The notes under the pieces: model-generated
The model's input: the letters and a program-made list of their open reading frames with translations, nothing else
The model's database searches: none
What the model was told of the DNA's origin: nothing
Program-made: the position numbers and the translations under genes
Shown: positions 47,961-56,664 of the stretch, one piece after another
Numbering within the stretch: the first letter of the stretch is position 1
How the letters are laid out: each line of letters begins with the position of its first letter
Assembly (NCBI RefSeq): GCF_019457635.1
Contig: NZ_CP080412.1
Coordinates: 2,914,001-2,978,000, forward strand
Reading direction: 5' to 3'
Length of the DNA: 64,000 nucleotides
DNA from: Shewanella mangrovisoli
GTDB taxonomy: Bacteria > Pseudomonadota > Gammaproteobacteria > Enterobacterales > Shewanellaceae

Positions 47961-48365
47961 ATGCCATTTTATCGTCAATACGGTGCCAAGGGCTTAAAAG
48001 CCGTTGAGCATCTGGTATTAATCATCATCGCCATTGCGACCGTTGTCGCCATCGGTCAAGAAATTGTTCATGTCTTTAATGTCGGCGCCGTAGCGCTTGC
48101 CGATCTACTGTTATTGTTTATTTACCTTGAAGTGCTCGCCATGGTGGCCAACTACGCCGAATCGGGCAAATTACCCGTGCGTATGCCGCTGTACATTGCG
48201 ATTGTCGCCCTAGCGCGGTACTTAATCTTAGATATGAAGAGCATGGATGACTGGCGCATTGCCGCCATTTCACTCTCTACGTTGATTTTAGCGGCGACGG
48301 TTATCGTTATCCGCTGGGGCCAATTAAAAATGCCCTACCCTAAAAATCAAGAATACGATAATTAA
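47961..48365 (+). CDS. psiE: PsiE-like membrane protein
   Basis: PsiE is a small inner-membrane protein induced by phosphate starvation in E. coli, with unknown biochemical function. The 134-residue protein has four hydrophobic helices (about 17-38, 43-66, 75-93 and 103-123) and the conserved RMPLYIAIVALARYLI segment followed by DMK. Shine-Dalgarno GGGAG precedes the ATG. No pho box was seen upstream, so phosphate control here is not shown. Confidence 0.88.
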   Translation: MPFYRQYGAKGLKAVEHLVLIIIAIATVVAIGQEIVHVFNVGAVALADLLLLFIYLEVLAMVANYAESGKLPVRMPLYIAIVALARYLILDMKSMDDWRIAAISLSTLILAATVIVIRWGQLKMPYPKNQEYDN

Positions 48366-48517
48366 TTCTCCTGCGCGCCATTGCCCACCCAAACGCAATG
48401 GCGCGTTGTTCCTGCCAGTAAAATCCCCACCAAAGACCTCGCTTTCACATTGGTATTCTGCCAAAAAGCAATTATGCTAGTTTTACTGAGATCAATTATT
48501 TACGGGGCAATTGAGTT

Positions 48518-48820
48518 ATGGGTGACCATCCAACAGGATTTGAAGAAAAACGTGGGTCGCTTCGCGTGGATATGGAAGCCGAGCGCGTACTCTTACATTG
48601 GACAGATAACGACGATGTAAACCATACCGACCAAGGCGTGTGCATCGATTTAGCCCGTCGAGGTATTTTGTTTGATTATAAAAAACCGTTCTCGCTGGGT
48701 GATTTAGTCACTGTGACCTTTAATCCTGACACCGATCATGAGAATAGCGTTAAAGGTCAGGTCTGCCGCTGCTCTAAACGTCATGATCAAAGCTATCATG
48801 TCGCCATGCAATTGCTTTAA
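48518..48820 (+). CDS. PilZ domain protein
   Basis: The 100-residue protein is a stand-alone PilZ domain. It has the c-di-GMP binding elements: a KRGSLRV segment (residues 11-17) that resembles the RxxxR motif, though its spacing is not exact, and DLARRGI in place of the canonical DxSxxG. Because Ala replaces the Ser and Arg the X, binding may be weakened. It has no membrane segment. The gene lies about 80 bases before the ParA gene in the same direction, so a link is possible. Its target is unknown. Confidence 0.8.
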   Translation: MGDHPTGFEEKRGSLRVDMEAERVLLHWTDNDDVNHTDQGVCIDLARRGILFDYKKPFSLGDLVTVTFNPDTDHENSVKGQVCRCSKRHDQSYHVAMQLL

Positions 48821-48897
48821 TTTCAATCCAGCTACGCAGGGTCGATTGAGCTGTTCTACACTGAATTAGTTGAACTATTCGTACAGGGGACATAGCT

Positions 48898-49566
48898 ATG
48901 ATATTGCTGGTGGGTGGTGAAAAAGGTGGTAGTGGCAAGAGTTGCCTCGCGCAAAATCTGGCGGTTTATATAAAACAGAAATTTGACGCCAATGTGCTGA
49001 TGGTCGACTGTGACCCACAACGTACCACATCCGATTGGATCCAAGCCCGAAACAACGACCCTAGCCTCCCTGCCATTAACTGTATTCAACTCTACGGCAA
49101 AATTCGTAACGATTTGCTCAGTCTCAATGAGCGTTTTGACTATGTGATTGTCGACTGTGGTGGCCAAGATAACCTTGCGATGCGCGCCGCGATGTCGGTG
49201 GCCACTTACGTGGTGATCCCCCTAAGACCTAAGCGTCGCGATCTAAAAACCTTGCCCCATATGGAAGACATGCTCAGCACCTGTAAGATGGTTAACCCCA
49301 AAATGGTGGCCACCATAGTGCTCACCCAATGCCCCGCGCTGCCCACACAGGTCAAACGTATTTTAGAGGCCAAAGAAGTGGTGCAATCCTTCGGGTTACG
49401 CGTGCTTAACTCGGTGACGTTTTGCCGTAACATTTACGATGACAGTGAGGAAAAAGGATCGTCTGTGATAGAAATTGAGCCCGATGGAAAAGCGGCCGAC
49501 GAAATCCGCGCAATTGTGGATGAGCTGTTCACCTTACCTCCAGAAAATAGTTATGAGCTTAACTGA
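48898..49566 (+). CDS. ParA-family ATPase
   Basis: It is a deviant-Walker ATPase of the ParA/MinD group, used for partition or placement of DNA, protein clusters or appendages. The P-loop is GGEKGGSGKSCL (residues 6-17) with the first Lys of the deviant motif, then VDCDPQRT and IVDCGG as Walker B-like strands. Length 222 matches short orphan ParAs (like those of integrated plasmid remnants and ParC-type pole factors). No ParB or centromere-like repeats are near. Instead a small gene overlaps its end by 14 bases, arguing for a functional pair. Confidence 0.88.
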   Translation: MILLVGGEKGGSGKSCLAQNLAVYIKQKFDANVLMVDCDPQRTTSDWIQARNNDPSLPAINCIQLYGKIRNDLLSLNERFDYVIVDCGGQDNLAMRAAMSVATYVVIPLRPKRRDLKTLPHMEDMLSTCKMVNPKMVATIVLTQCPALPTQVKRILEAKEVVQSFGLRVLNSVTFCRNIYDDSEEKGSSVIEIEPDGKAADEIRAIVDELFTLPPENSYELN

Positions 49567-49894
49567 TCTTAAACGTAAGAAACCCAAACAAGTCATCAAG
49601 TCGGTTTCTGTTGATGATTTTATTGAAGATGCCAATAACTATGCTCTTGGCAAGGCGAGTATTCTTAACATCCCCACAGTCGAGCCAAAGGGATTAGATA
49701 AAAAGTCCGCCAAGATTTACCGCCACGCGACTTTTACCTTAACCGAAACCAGTATTTCCCAGCTCGATGGCTTGGCAAAGGAAACCAAGATCGCCAAATC
49801 GCGGCTGCTGCGTATTTTGATTGATGAGTTCAGCCACAGAACGGCTGAAGAACAACTCAAAGTAGTCAATAAAAGTAAGAAAAATGAGGGTTAA
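49553..49894 (+). CDS. Small ParA-partner, possible ribbon-helix-helix protein
   Basis: The 113-residue basic protein begins at an ATG inside the end of the ParA gene (14-base overlap). The C-terminal half contains KIYRHATFTLTETSISQLDGLAKETKIAKSRLLRILIDEFSH, a strand followed by two helices that resembles the ribbon-helix-helix DNA-binding fold of CopG/ParG-type partition partners. The N-terminal 50 residues are Lys-rich and probably flexible (KKPKQVIKSVSVDDF), as in ParG tails that stimulate ParA. A named family is not recognised. The partner role is inferred from position and shape. Confidence 0.65.
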   Translation: MSLTDLKRKKPKQVIKSVSVDDFIEDANNYALGKASILNIPTVEPKGLDKKSAKIYRHATFTLTETSISQLDGLAKETKIAKSRLLRILIDEFSHRTAEEQLKVVNKSKKNEG

Positions 49895-50008
49895 CTCGAC
49901 TCTTTATACATTGATATTAGCGGTTATCGGTGAGTGATAGCTGCTTAAGTTTTCTGCAATAAAACTGCCGCGATGCAAACCTCTATAAAATTCTGCTTTA
50001 GAGATTTA

Positions 50009-50034
50009 ATTGGCCGCAGCCTAATGCGGCCAAT
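50009..50034. terminator. Hairpin between the ParA pair and yecH
   Basis: ATTGGCCGCA (50009-50018) pairs perfectly with TGCGGCCAAT (50025-50034) around GCCTAA, between convergent genes. It has no clear T tract. Confidence 0.55.
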
Positions 50035-50159
50035 GGTTCTAAACTGGACCGACGCTATTTCGACTAAGGTTAGTTCGCCTAGGCCCATATGAACCTAGAC
50101 TGCAATGAAGCTCAACTTCTATTGCCTAAGCTTAGATTAACAAGAGTACTTTCAATCAT

Positions 50160-50411
50160 CTAGTGGTGTGAATGGTTACACTGCCGGCCAGCCGCCAGAG
50201 TCAACCCTTGCTCCGATTCCAGCATTTTTCCTTTGCGCAGTAATAGGCTAATCAGCTCTTCCGCCTGTAGATTATCGGCGCTGCAAGTGTGGTAACGTGC
50301 ATTATCACCAAAGCTTTGTGCCATCAAGGCGATAAACTCAGGCTTTAAAAGCGGATTTTCTTGCGCTACCATCAGCGCCATAACGTCATGACCGTGAACA
50401 GAATCGGACAT
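50160..50411 (-). CDS. yecH: YecH-family putative metal-binding protein
   Basis: The 83-residue protein matches the small YecH family: SVHGHDVM at the start, ARYHTCSADNLQAEELISLLLRKGK in the middle and a C-terminal NHSHH. The His and Cys residues suggest metal binding, but function is unknown. GGAGAG lies upstream of the ATG. It is a lone gene convergent with the ParA pair. Confidence 0.85.
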   Translation of the reverse strand: MSDSVHGHDVMALMVAQENPLLKPEFIALMAQSFGDNARYHTCSADNLQAEELISLLLRKGKMLESEQGLTLAAGRQCNHSHH

Positions 50412-50539
50412 AGTCTCTCCAAAAGATGTAAAAAAGATTAAGCTTTATATCCGAACTGTTGAATTTTAACCCTGATCTTGCGCACATACTGCCGATTTCA
50501 ATGCCTGTGCCGACTGCAATGACGATAAAGTGAGCCACT

Positions 50540-52222
50540 ATGTCCTTGATCTTGCTCCTGACTCAACAGATGTCACTCTACTTAGTGATAGTGTATTTGG
50601 TCAGTAAAACGCCACTCTTTAAACTGTTCGCCGAAACCGCGCCCCGCCTACCGCACAAAATTTTTATTTACCTCATCTTTTCAAGCTTTTGTATCATGGC
50701 GACCTATTTTGGCGAGCAAACCTCGGGCGCCATTGCCAATACTCGCGCGATGGGCGCCGTATTAGGTGGTTTACTCGGCGGGCCTGTCACGGGATTTTTA
50801 GTTGGTATCACGGGTGGTTTGCACCGCTACAGCATGGGTGGTTTTACCGATTTAGCCTGCGCCATTTCCACTACACTCGAAGGCCTGTCGGCGGGCATGA
50901 TCAGTTTTTACCTGCGCCGCGCGGGCAAGAGCGAGCTTATTTACAATCCACTGTTAGTTTGCCTAGTGACCTTTTACGCCGAAATGATGCAGATGAGCAT
51001 TATTCTACTGATCGCCCGTCCATTTGATGATGCCTGGGAATTAGTTCGGCAGATTGCGCCGCCGATGCTCTTGGTTAACTCCATCGGTGCAGCGCTGTTT
51101 ATGAGCATGATCCGTGACCAAAAAACCATGTTCGATAAGCTTTCCTCCAGCTTCTCGACCAAGGCACTCAAGATTGCCGAGCGCAGCGTGGGCTTACTCT
51201 CCAAGGGCTTTAACGAAGAGAGCAGCGGTAAGGTCGCGCAAATAGTGATCCAAGAGACCAATGTCGGCGCGGTGGCCATTACCGACCGCGAAAAACTCTT
51301 GGCTTTTATCGGCATAGGCGCCGACCATCATATTCCCGGCACGCCGATTTCCTCAAAAATAACCCTTGAGGCCATTAACCAAAACAAGGTGATGTTCGCC
51401 GATGGAGTGGAAATGCCCTATTCCTGCTCGATTTCGAGCCAGTGTAAACTCGGTTCGAGTCTTGTGATCCCACTTCGCAGCGACACCGAAGTCATTGGCA
51501 CCATCAAGTTATATGAGCCTAAAAATAAGCTGTTCCTGAACATAAACCGCACCTTAGGCGAAGGGATTGCGCGGCTATTGTCGAACCAGATCCTCTATGG
51601 CCGCTTTGAACAGCAGCAAAATCTGCTGACCCAAGCCGAGCTCAAATTGCTGCAAGCTCAAGTGAATCCGCATTTTTTATTCAACGCACTCAATACCATC
51701 AGTGCGATTATTAAGCGCGATCCCGATATGTCGAAGCAACTGTTACAGCAGTTGTCGCAGTTTTTGCGGATCAATTTAAAGCGTACCACAGGTTTAGTAA
51801 CTCTCGGGGATGAGCTCGATCACATCGCCTCCTATCTCACCATTGAGAAAGCCCGATTTATTGATAAATTACAGGTCAATATCGCTATCCCTGAGTCACT
51901 CTATCACTGCAAAGTGCCTGCATTTACCCTTCAGCCGATCATTGAGAATGCGGTCAAACACGGTACCTCCCATATGATTGAGCAAGGGCAAATTAAGGTA
52001 ACAGGCCGGATGGATGAACAGGTATTAGTCTTAGAAGTCACTGATAATGCTGGGCTTTACCAACCCATTATGGGTTCTGAAGGACTAGGCATGAACTTAG
52101 TCCATAAACGGATCCAAAACCTGTTTGGCGAGCAGTATGGCATTCAGGTGGAATGCGAACCAGATGAGTACACCAAAGTCACCATTCGCTTACCCATAGA
52201 ACAGACGGAAACTAACACGTGA
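50540..52222 (+). CDS. btsS: BtsS-like sensor histidine kinase (LytS type)
   Basis: It resembles E. coli BtsS (YehU), a pyruvate-sensing kinase of the LytS group. The order is a multi-helix 5TM domain (about 1-200) with the IANTRAMGAVLGGLLGGPV and GGLHRYSMGG segments. A GAF-like domain follows (about 215-355) with ITDREKLLAFIGIG. The His-kinase domain has phospho-acceptor His378 in NPHFLFNALNT, and the ATPase part has IENAVKHGTS and DNAGLYQP. Length 560 matches E. coli BtsS (561). Its stop overlaps the btsR start by four bases, so they are coupled. Confidence 0.93.
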   Translation: MSLILLLTQQMSLYLVIVYLVSKTPLFKLFAETAPRLPHKIFIYLIFSSFCIMATYFGEQTSGAIANTRAMGAVLGGLLGGPVTGFLVGITGGLHRYSMGGFTDLACAISTTLEGLSAGMISFYLRRAGKSELIYNPLLVCLVTFYAEMMQMSIILLIARPFDDAWELVRQIAPPMLLVNSIGAALFMSMIRDQKTMFDKLSSSFSTKALKIAERSVGLLSKGFNEESSGKVAQIVIQETNVGAVAITDREKLLAFIGIGADHHIPGTPISSKITLEAINQNKVMFADGVEMPYSCSISSQCKLGSSLVIPLRSDTEVIGTIKLYEPKNKLFLNINRTLGEGIARLLSNQILYGRFEQQQNLLTQAELKLLQAQVNPHFLFNALNTISAIIKRDPDMSKQLLQQLSQFLRINLKRTTGLVTLGDELDHIASYLTIEKARFIDKLQVNIAIPESLYHCKVPAFTLQPIIENAVKHGTSHMIEQGQIKVTGRMDEQVLVLEVTDNAGLYQPIMGSEGLGMNLVHKRIQNLFGEQYGIQVECEPDEYTKVTIRLPIEQTETNT

Positions 52223-52929
52223 TCACTTGTTTAATTGTCGACGATGAATTATTTGCCCGCGAAGAACTGGCCGATCTGCTCGGTCAGGAAGCTGATATTG
52301 AGATTATCGGCCAATGCTCCAATGCAATTGAAGCGCTGCAAACCATTGCCAAAGAAAAACCTCAATTGATTTTTCTCGACATCCAAATGCCGCGGATTTC
52401 CGGCATGGAGCTCATAGCCATGCTCGATCCCGACACTTTGCCGAAAATCGTGTTTGTGACTGCGTTCGATGAGTTTGCAGTCAAAGCCTTTGATAATCAT
52501 GCCTTTGATTATCTACTCAAACCCATAGATGCCGAGCGCCTTAGCCAAACCTTGAAACGAGTGCGTAAGGATCTGACACCACAAGCCGTGAACCTGATCG
52601 CGCCATCGACGCTGGAGCATTTGCCCTGTTACAGCGGCAGTAAGTTAAAAGTCATCCCAATTCAAGATGTTGAATATGTATTTAGCGATTTAAGCGGTAT
52701 CCATGTCGCCTGTACCAAAGGCAAGGTCCACACCCAGCTCACGCTGAAGGTGTTAGAGGAAAAAACGCCGCTAGTGCGCTGTCATCGCCAATATCTGATT
52801 TCGCCCAAAGCCATTGCCGAGATAGAACTGCTCGATACTGGCGCCGAAGTCACCACCCTACTTGGCGACAAAGTGCCCGTATCCCGCCGCTACCTCAAAA
52901 GCCTTAAGCAATTGTTTGGCTTCCAATAG
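52219..52929 (+). CDS. btsR: BtsR-like response regulator (LytTR type)
   Basis: The receiver domain has the acidic VDDE pocket, phospho-acceptor Asp54 in LDIQMPRISG, and switch residues TAFDEFAVKAF with Lys in LLKPID. A LytTR DNA-binding domain follows (about 130-236) with LVRCHRQYLISPKAI and PVSRRYLKSLK. The start is GTG in a GTGA overlap with btsS. It closely resembles E. coli BtsR (YehT). DNA repeats that fit its known target lie just downstream of this gene, ahead of the CstA-family gene. Confidence 0.93.
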   Translation: MITCLIVDDELFAREELADLLGQEADIEIIGQCSNAIEALQTIAKEKPQLIFLDIQMPRISGMELIAMLDPDTLPKIVFVTAFDEFAVKAFDNHAFDYLLKPIDAERLSQTLKRVRKDLTPQAVNLIAPSTLEHLPCYSGSKLKVIPIQDVEYVFSDLSGIHVACTKGKVHTQLTLKVLEEKTPLVRCHRQYLISPKAIAEIELLDTGAEVTTLLGDKVPVSRRYLKSLKQLFGFQ

Positions 52930-52940
52930 TCCGGTTATTG

Positions 52941-52969
52941 ACCGCTTATGCTCATCTCCTAACCACTCG
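52941..52969 (+). promoter_or_regulatory. BtsR-type direct repeat, site 1
   Basis: ACCGCTTA-N13-ACCACTCG. The E. coli BtsR target is reported as ACC[G/A]CT[C/T]A repeated with a 13-base spacer. The first half fits exactly and the second differs at the last base. It lies 156-184 bases before the CstA-family start. Confidence 0.7.
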
Positions 52970-53004
52970 GGGCAGTTAATACTTATGAATGACATACGTA
53001 TGCA

Positions 53005-53032
53005 ACCGCTCGCCCCATTCTATTACCGCTGA
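53005..53032 (+). promoter_or_regulatory. BtsR-type direct repeat, site 2
   Basis: ACCGCTCG-N12-ACCGCTGA. It keeps the ACCGCT core twice but with a 12-base spacer and changed ends. It lies between site 1 and the inverted repeat at 53072. Confidence 0.5.
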
Positions 53033-53071
53033 GTCAGCATTATCGACCTCTCACCCAGTTAGCCCTGTTTT

Positions 53072-53092
53072 GTGTAAACAACTTGTTTACAC
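53072..53092. promoter_or_regulatory. Perfect 9-3-9 inverted repeat upstream of the CstA-family gene
   Basis: GTGTAAACA and TGTTTACAC face each other across ACT, 32-52 bases before the start codon. The exact symmetry and position point to a repressor operator for a second, unidentified regulator. Confidence 0.6.
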
Positions 53093-53124
53093 TCTGCACA
53101 ACTCAAAATGGGGAGATAACTAAA

Positions 53125-54573
53125 ATGATGTGGTTCCTACTCTGCGTCGGTCTATTGATCGGCGGTTACTTTATCTACGGTACCTTTGTTGAAAAGGTAT
53201 TTGGTATCAACGAAAAACGTCAAACACCGGCTTTTAGCCAAACCGACGGCGTAGACTATGTGCCTATGTCAAAAGGCAAAGTGTACTTAATCCAATTATT
53301 GAATATCGCGGGTGTGGGTCCAATCTTCGGCCCAATCCTAGGTGCGCTTTACGGTCCAGCAGCCATGCTGTGGATTGTGATCGGTTGTATTTTTGCCGGT
53401 GCAGTGCACGATTACTTCTCGGGTATGCTGTCGGTCCGTAACGGCGGCCAATCTGTGCCTAACCTTGCGGGTAAATACTTAGGTAAGAGTGCCAAACACT
53501 TTATGAACGTGTTTGCCATCATCCTGCTGTTACTTGTGGGTGTGGTGTTTATCTCTGCGCCAGCGGGCCTATTAGGCAAGCTGACGGGTTGGGATGTCAG
53601 CATTTTCGTTGCGATTATCTTCGTTTACTACCTGATTGCTACAGTGGTACCTGTCGATAAAATTATCGGCCGCCTGTATCCCTTCTTTGGCGCGCTGCTG
53701 TTCTTTATGTCCTTTGGTTTAGCCTTTGCAATCATATTATCGAGCGAACATACACTGCTGCCTAATGTGCAAGCGGGTGACTTCTTCCAAAACTTAAACC
53801 CTAAAGACATGCCACTGTGGCCTGCACTGTTTATCACCATTGCTTGTGGTGCGATTTCAGGCTTCCACGCGACACAATCACCGCTGATGGCACGTTGTGT
53901 TGAAAACGAAAAGAACGGCCGTTTCGTGTTCTTTGGCGCCATGATCGGTGAAGGTATTATCGCCCTGCTCTGGTGTGCGATTGCGCTGTCTTACTTCCAC
54001 GGTGTTGAAGGGTTAAGCACTGGCATGGCGGGCAACCCTGCAAACGTAGTATACGAAGCCTCTACCGGTCTATTAGGTGCTGTCGGTGGCTTTATGGCCA
54101 TCCTTGGGGTAATCATTCTGCCAATTACCTCAGGCGACACCGCTTTCCGCTCTGCCCGTTTGATCTTGGCTGAGTTCTTTAAAATGCCACAGGTTGCGTT
54201 ACCAAAACGTTTAGTCCTTGCCATCCCATTGTTTGTGATTGGTGGTTTATTGACTCAAGTTGACTTCGGCGTGATCTGGCGCTACTTCGGTGTGGCTAAC
54301 CAGGCGACCGCAGTATTAATGCTCTGGACGGCCTCTGCTTACCTACTGCGTCATAACAAGCTGCACTGGATCACCACTATTCCAGCGATGTTTATGACTA
54401 CTGTGGTTATCACCTTCCTGCTCAATTCAGCAACCTTAGGCGCGGGCTTACCTATGACCCTGTCGACCATTGCAGGTACCATTTCAACCTTAGTTATCAC
54501 TGCGTTATTGATTGTGAAAACCAAAGGTAAAGGCGAAGTCGATAGCGACGGCGAATTACCCGATGAAGCTTAA
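53125..54573 (+). CDS. CstA/BtsT-family carrier, short form
   Basis: The carbon-starvation CstA family includes BtsT, a pyruvate:H+ symporter, and CstA, a peptide/pyruvate carrier in E. coli. The 482-residue protein keeps the core signatures LLNIAGVGPIFGPILGALYGP, VHDYFSGMLSVRNGG and GFHATQSPLMARC, with about 12-14 membrane segments. At about 480 residues it is much shorter than E. coli BtsT (about 715), lacking inserted loops and the end. ATG at 53125 has GGGAG ahead. It lies directly after btsSR behind BtsR-type sites, so pyruvate is the best substrate guess. Confidence 0.88.
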   Translation: MMWFLLCVGLLIGGYFIYGTFVEKVFGINEKRQTPAFSQTDGVDYVPMSKGKVYLIQLLNIAGVGPIFGPILGALYGPAAMLWIVIGCIFAGAVHDYFSGMLSVRNGGQSVPNLAGKYLGKSAKHFMNVFAIILLLLVGVVFISAPAGLLGKLTGWDVSIFVAIIFVYYLIATVVPVDKIIGRLYPFFGALLFFMSFGLAFAIILSSEHTLLPNVQAGDFFQNLNPKDMPLWPALFITIACGAISGFHATQSPLMARCVENEKNGRFVFFGAMIGEGIIALLWCAIALSYFHGVEGLSTGMAGNPANVVYEASTGLLGAVGGFMAILGVIILPITSGDTAFRSARLILAEFFKMPQVALPKRLVLAIPLFVIGGLLTQVDFGVIWRYFGVANQATAVLMLWTASAYLLRHNKLHWITTIPAMFMTTVVITFLLNSATLGAGLPMTLSTIAGTISTLVITALLIVKTKGKGEVDSDGELPDEA

Positions 54574-54612
54574 TTTCTAGCAAAATTACTAGAAATATCG
54601 CGACTCAAATTG

Positions 54613-54641
54613 AACGGGCACTCATCAGTGCCCGTTTTTTT
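54613..54641 (+). terminator. Terminator of the CstA-family gene
   Basis: AACGGGCACT (54613-54622) pairs with AGTGCCCGTT (54627-54636) around CATC, followed by a run of T. Confidence 0.92.
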
Positions 54642-54711
54642 ATCCAGCATCTAAAGCCTAAGCCCATAATACTGGTATAATCCCGCTATTGTTCACGGCA
54701 GTTTATTCAAG

Positions 54712-55080
54712 ATGACTCAATCAAATAACCCATTACACGGCATCACACTCGAAGCCATAGTTACCCAACTGGTGGAACACTATGGTTGGGAAGAACTCGG
54801 CGCGCGCATCAAAATCCGTTGTTTTACCGAAGATCCGAGTATCAAATCGAGCCTGCGCTTTTTAAGAAAAACCGACTGGGCGCGGGAAAAAGTGGAATAT
54901 TTGTATTTAAAAACCAATAAACTGCCACTGCCAGCCACAAAATCATCTAACGCTCCGGCGAAAACAGCGGCCAAGAAGCCTTCAAAACCAGCACAGAAAT
55001 CTGCTCAGGCGAATACGGCCACATCGTCAGCTGCAACGGATGGCCAGATCAATAGCCATATCTGGGGTAAGCGCGACTAA
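54712..55080 (+). CDS. VF530-family protein
   Basis: The first 72 residues form the VF530/DUF2132 domain: [55 protein letters not shown]. It is a small helical fold thought to bind DNA from its structure, without proven function. The C-terminal 45 residues are Ala/Lys-rich low complexity ([18 protein letters not shown]), resembling histone-like tails. The gene is a single unit with a long terminator after it. Confidence 0.85.
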   Translation: MTQSNNPLHGITLEAIVTQLVEHYGWEELGARIKIRCFTEDPSIKSSLRFLRKTDWAREKVEYLYLKTNKLPLPATKSSNAPAKTAAKKPSKPAQKSAQANTATSSAATDGQINSHIWGKRD

Positions 55081-55123
55081 TTTCGCAAGAATATTCAAAA
55101 GCGCATTCACAAGAACAGACAAA

Positions 55124-55165
55124 AATGCGCGGGATAATTCACTCGATTATCCCGCGCATTATTTT
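55124..55165. terminator. Bidirectional terminator, VF530 / sugar dehydrogenase genes
   Basis: A perfect 15-bp stem pairs 55124-55138 (AATGCGCGGGATAAT) with 55146-55160 around TCACTCG, with A runs before and T runs after, between convergent genes. Confidence 0.9.
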
Positions 55166-55210
55166 TAAGCAGTTTATCTGTAGGATTAACGTTTAAGCCT
55201 TAGCTATCGG

Positions 55211-56353
55211 CTACTTTGTCTGCGGATAAGTCACTCGGTAAATCGCCCCCGCATAATCATCCGATACGAGTAAACTGCCATCGGCTAATTCGGCAAACGC
55301 CACAGGACGACCGAAGGTTTGCTCATCCTGCATAAAGCCAGTTAAAAACGGGGTGTATTTGACCACCTTGCCTTGCTCTATCGTCGCCACAGCCACTTTA
55401 TAACCCGCTTTCTTAGTGCGATTCCACGAACCATGCTCGGCCACAAACAACTGCTGTTGATAGTCGCTAGGGAACTGTTTACCCAAATAAAAATGAATGC
55501 CGAGCGGCGCCACATGTGCCCCTAAGGAGAGTGCTGGGGCAGTGTATTTGGCAGGATCTTTACCTTGGCCAAACTCAGGATCAAGAATCGTACCTGCATG
55601 CACATAGGGGAAGCCAAAATGTTCACCAGAGTAACTCACCTTATTGATTTCACAGGGAGGAATATCATCGCCCATCATGTCGCGGCCATTATCGCTAAAC
55701 CAAAGAGTTTGAGTGCCGGGCTGAAAATCAAACCCGACGGAATTACGAACCCCTTGGGCGATAGTGGTTAATTTTTTGGTCTCAAGATTAAGCGAGAAAA
55801 TACGCCCATAGCGTTCATTCTCCGCGCACACATTGCAGGGTACGCCCACTGGAATGATCAACTCACCTGTCGGTGAAACCCCTAACACTTTCCAGCCATG
55901 GTGGGTTTCACTTGGAAAGCCATCGAACACCACCTCAAATTTGGGTGAGTTTAAGTTGTTGTCTATATCCTTGAATCGAATGATCCGCTCGACTTCGGAT
56001 ACATACAGATCGCCATCTTTGATGACCACACCTGAAGGTAGCTTAAGTCCTGAGGCAACTAGGATTTTCTCATCGGCAACGCCGTCTTGGTTACGGTCGA
56101 TTAGGGCATAAACATTCCCCGCCTTCATCGAGCCCGCATAGACGATACCTTTATCGGATACGGTAATTTCACGCGCATTTTCAACATCATCAGCGAATAG
56201 GCTTACGTTAAAGCCTTCGGCAACCGTCAATTTATCTAAGATATTCTTGGCCATTGCCGGCGCAGAAATGCCGCTCAAGACACTGAGAGATAAGAGAGAA
56301 ACCACCTTAAAACTGGCTGTTGTGAGTAGTGCGGCGCGTTTTTTATGATCCAT
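55211..56353 (-). CDS. Periplasmic PQQ-type sugar dehydrogenase (sorbosone dehydrogenase-like)
   Basis: The 380-residue protein has a signal peptide (about 1-35, ending in SAPAMAKN) and a six-blade beta-propeller of the GDH-B/YliI type. Conserved pieces include LPSGVVIKDGDLYVSEVERIIRF, GVRNSVGFDFQPGTQTLWFSDNGRDMMGDDIPPCEIN and FVAEHGSWNRTKKAGYKV. The NGRD and EHGSWNR segments match the PQQ and calcium site of the family. PQQ biosynthesis genes are not in this window, so the cofactor source is unknown. The ATG at 56353 has AGGATG eight bases ahead. The extended frame to 56392 is not needed. Confidence 0.87.
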   Translation of the reverse strand: MDHKKRAALLTTASFKVVSLLSLSVLSGISAPAMAKNILDKLTVAEGFNVSLFADDVENAREITVSDKGIVYAGSMKAGNVYALIDRNQDGVADEKILVASGLKLPSGVVIKDGDLYVSEVERIIRFKDIDNNLNSPKFEVVFDGFPSETHHGWKVLGVSPTGELIIPVGVPCNVCAENERYGRIFSLNLETKKLTTIAQGVRNSVGFDFQPGTQTLWFSDNGRDMMGDDIPPCEINKVSYSGEHFGFPYVHAGTILDPEFGQGKDPAKYTAPALSLGAHVAPLGIHFYLGKQFPSDYQQQLFVAEHGSWNRTKKAGYKVAVATIEQGKVVKYTPFLTGFMQDEQTFGRPVAFAELADGSLLVSDDYAGAIYRVTYPQTK

Positions 56354-56664
56354 TGACTCGCATCCTAGTAGGGTAAAATTATTGTCGTACAATTAATTGG
56401 CCTACGTTACCTTAGATATACCGTATTACCAAATCCTCTGATTTAGCATGTCAATCCAACGAGGAAGTTTCCTTAACAAATAACTCACTGCCAATTTGCC
56501 CTTTCTCAATCCCACATATCGCGTCCTTTGCAAAATAAGGGTAAAAATCTGCTTGAGTTTTTTATCCATCAGCCGATAACTCGATAAAGCACACTTGTCA
56601 CTCACATTGGTTACGCTATTGAACATAGCTGAGCGACCACATTGAAGTATTAAAGGAATCTATC
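56354..56664. other. Intergenic region, no gene supported
   Basis: It holds the divergent promoters of the sugar dehydrogenase and the coiled-coil gene. The short minus-strand frame at 56426-56626 is not coding-like. Confidence 0.4.

Noticed and set aside
49475..49552. Upstream extension of the ParA-partner gene
   Set aside because: It lies inside the ParA gene in another frame. The ATG at 49553 gives the coherent protein.
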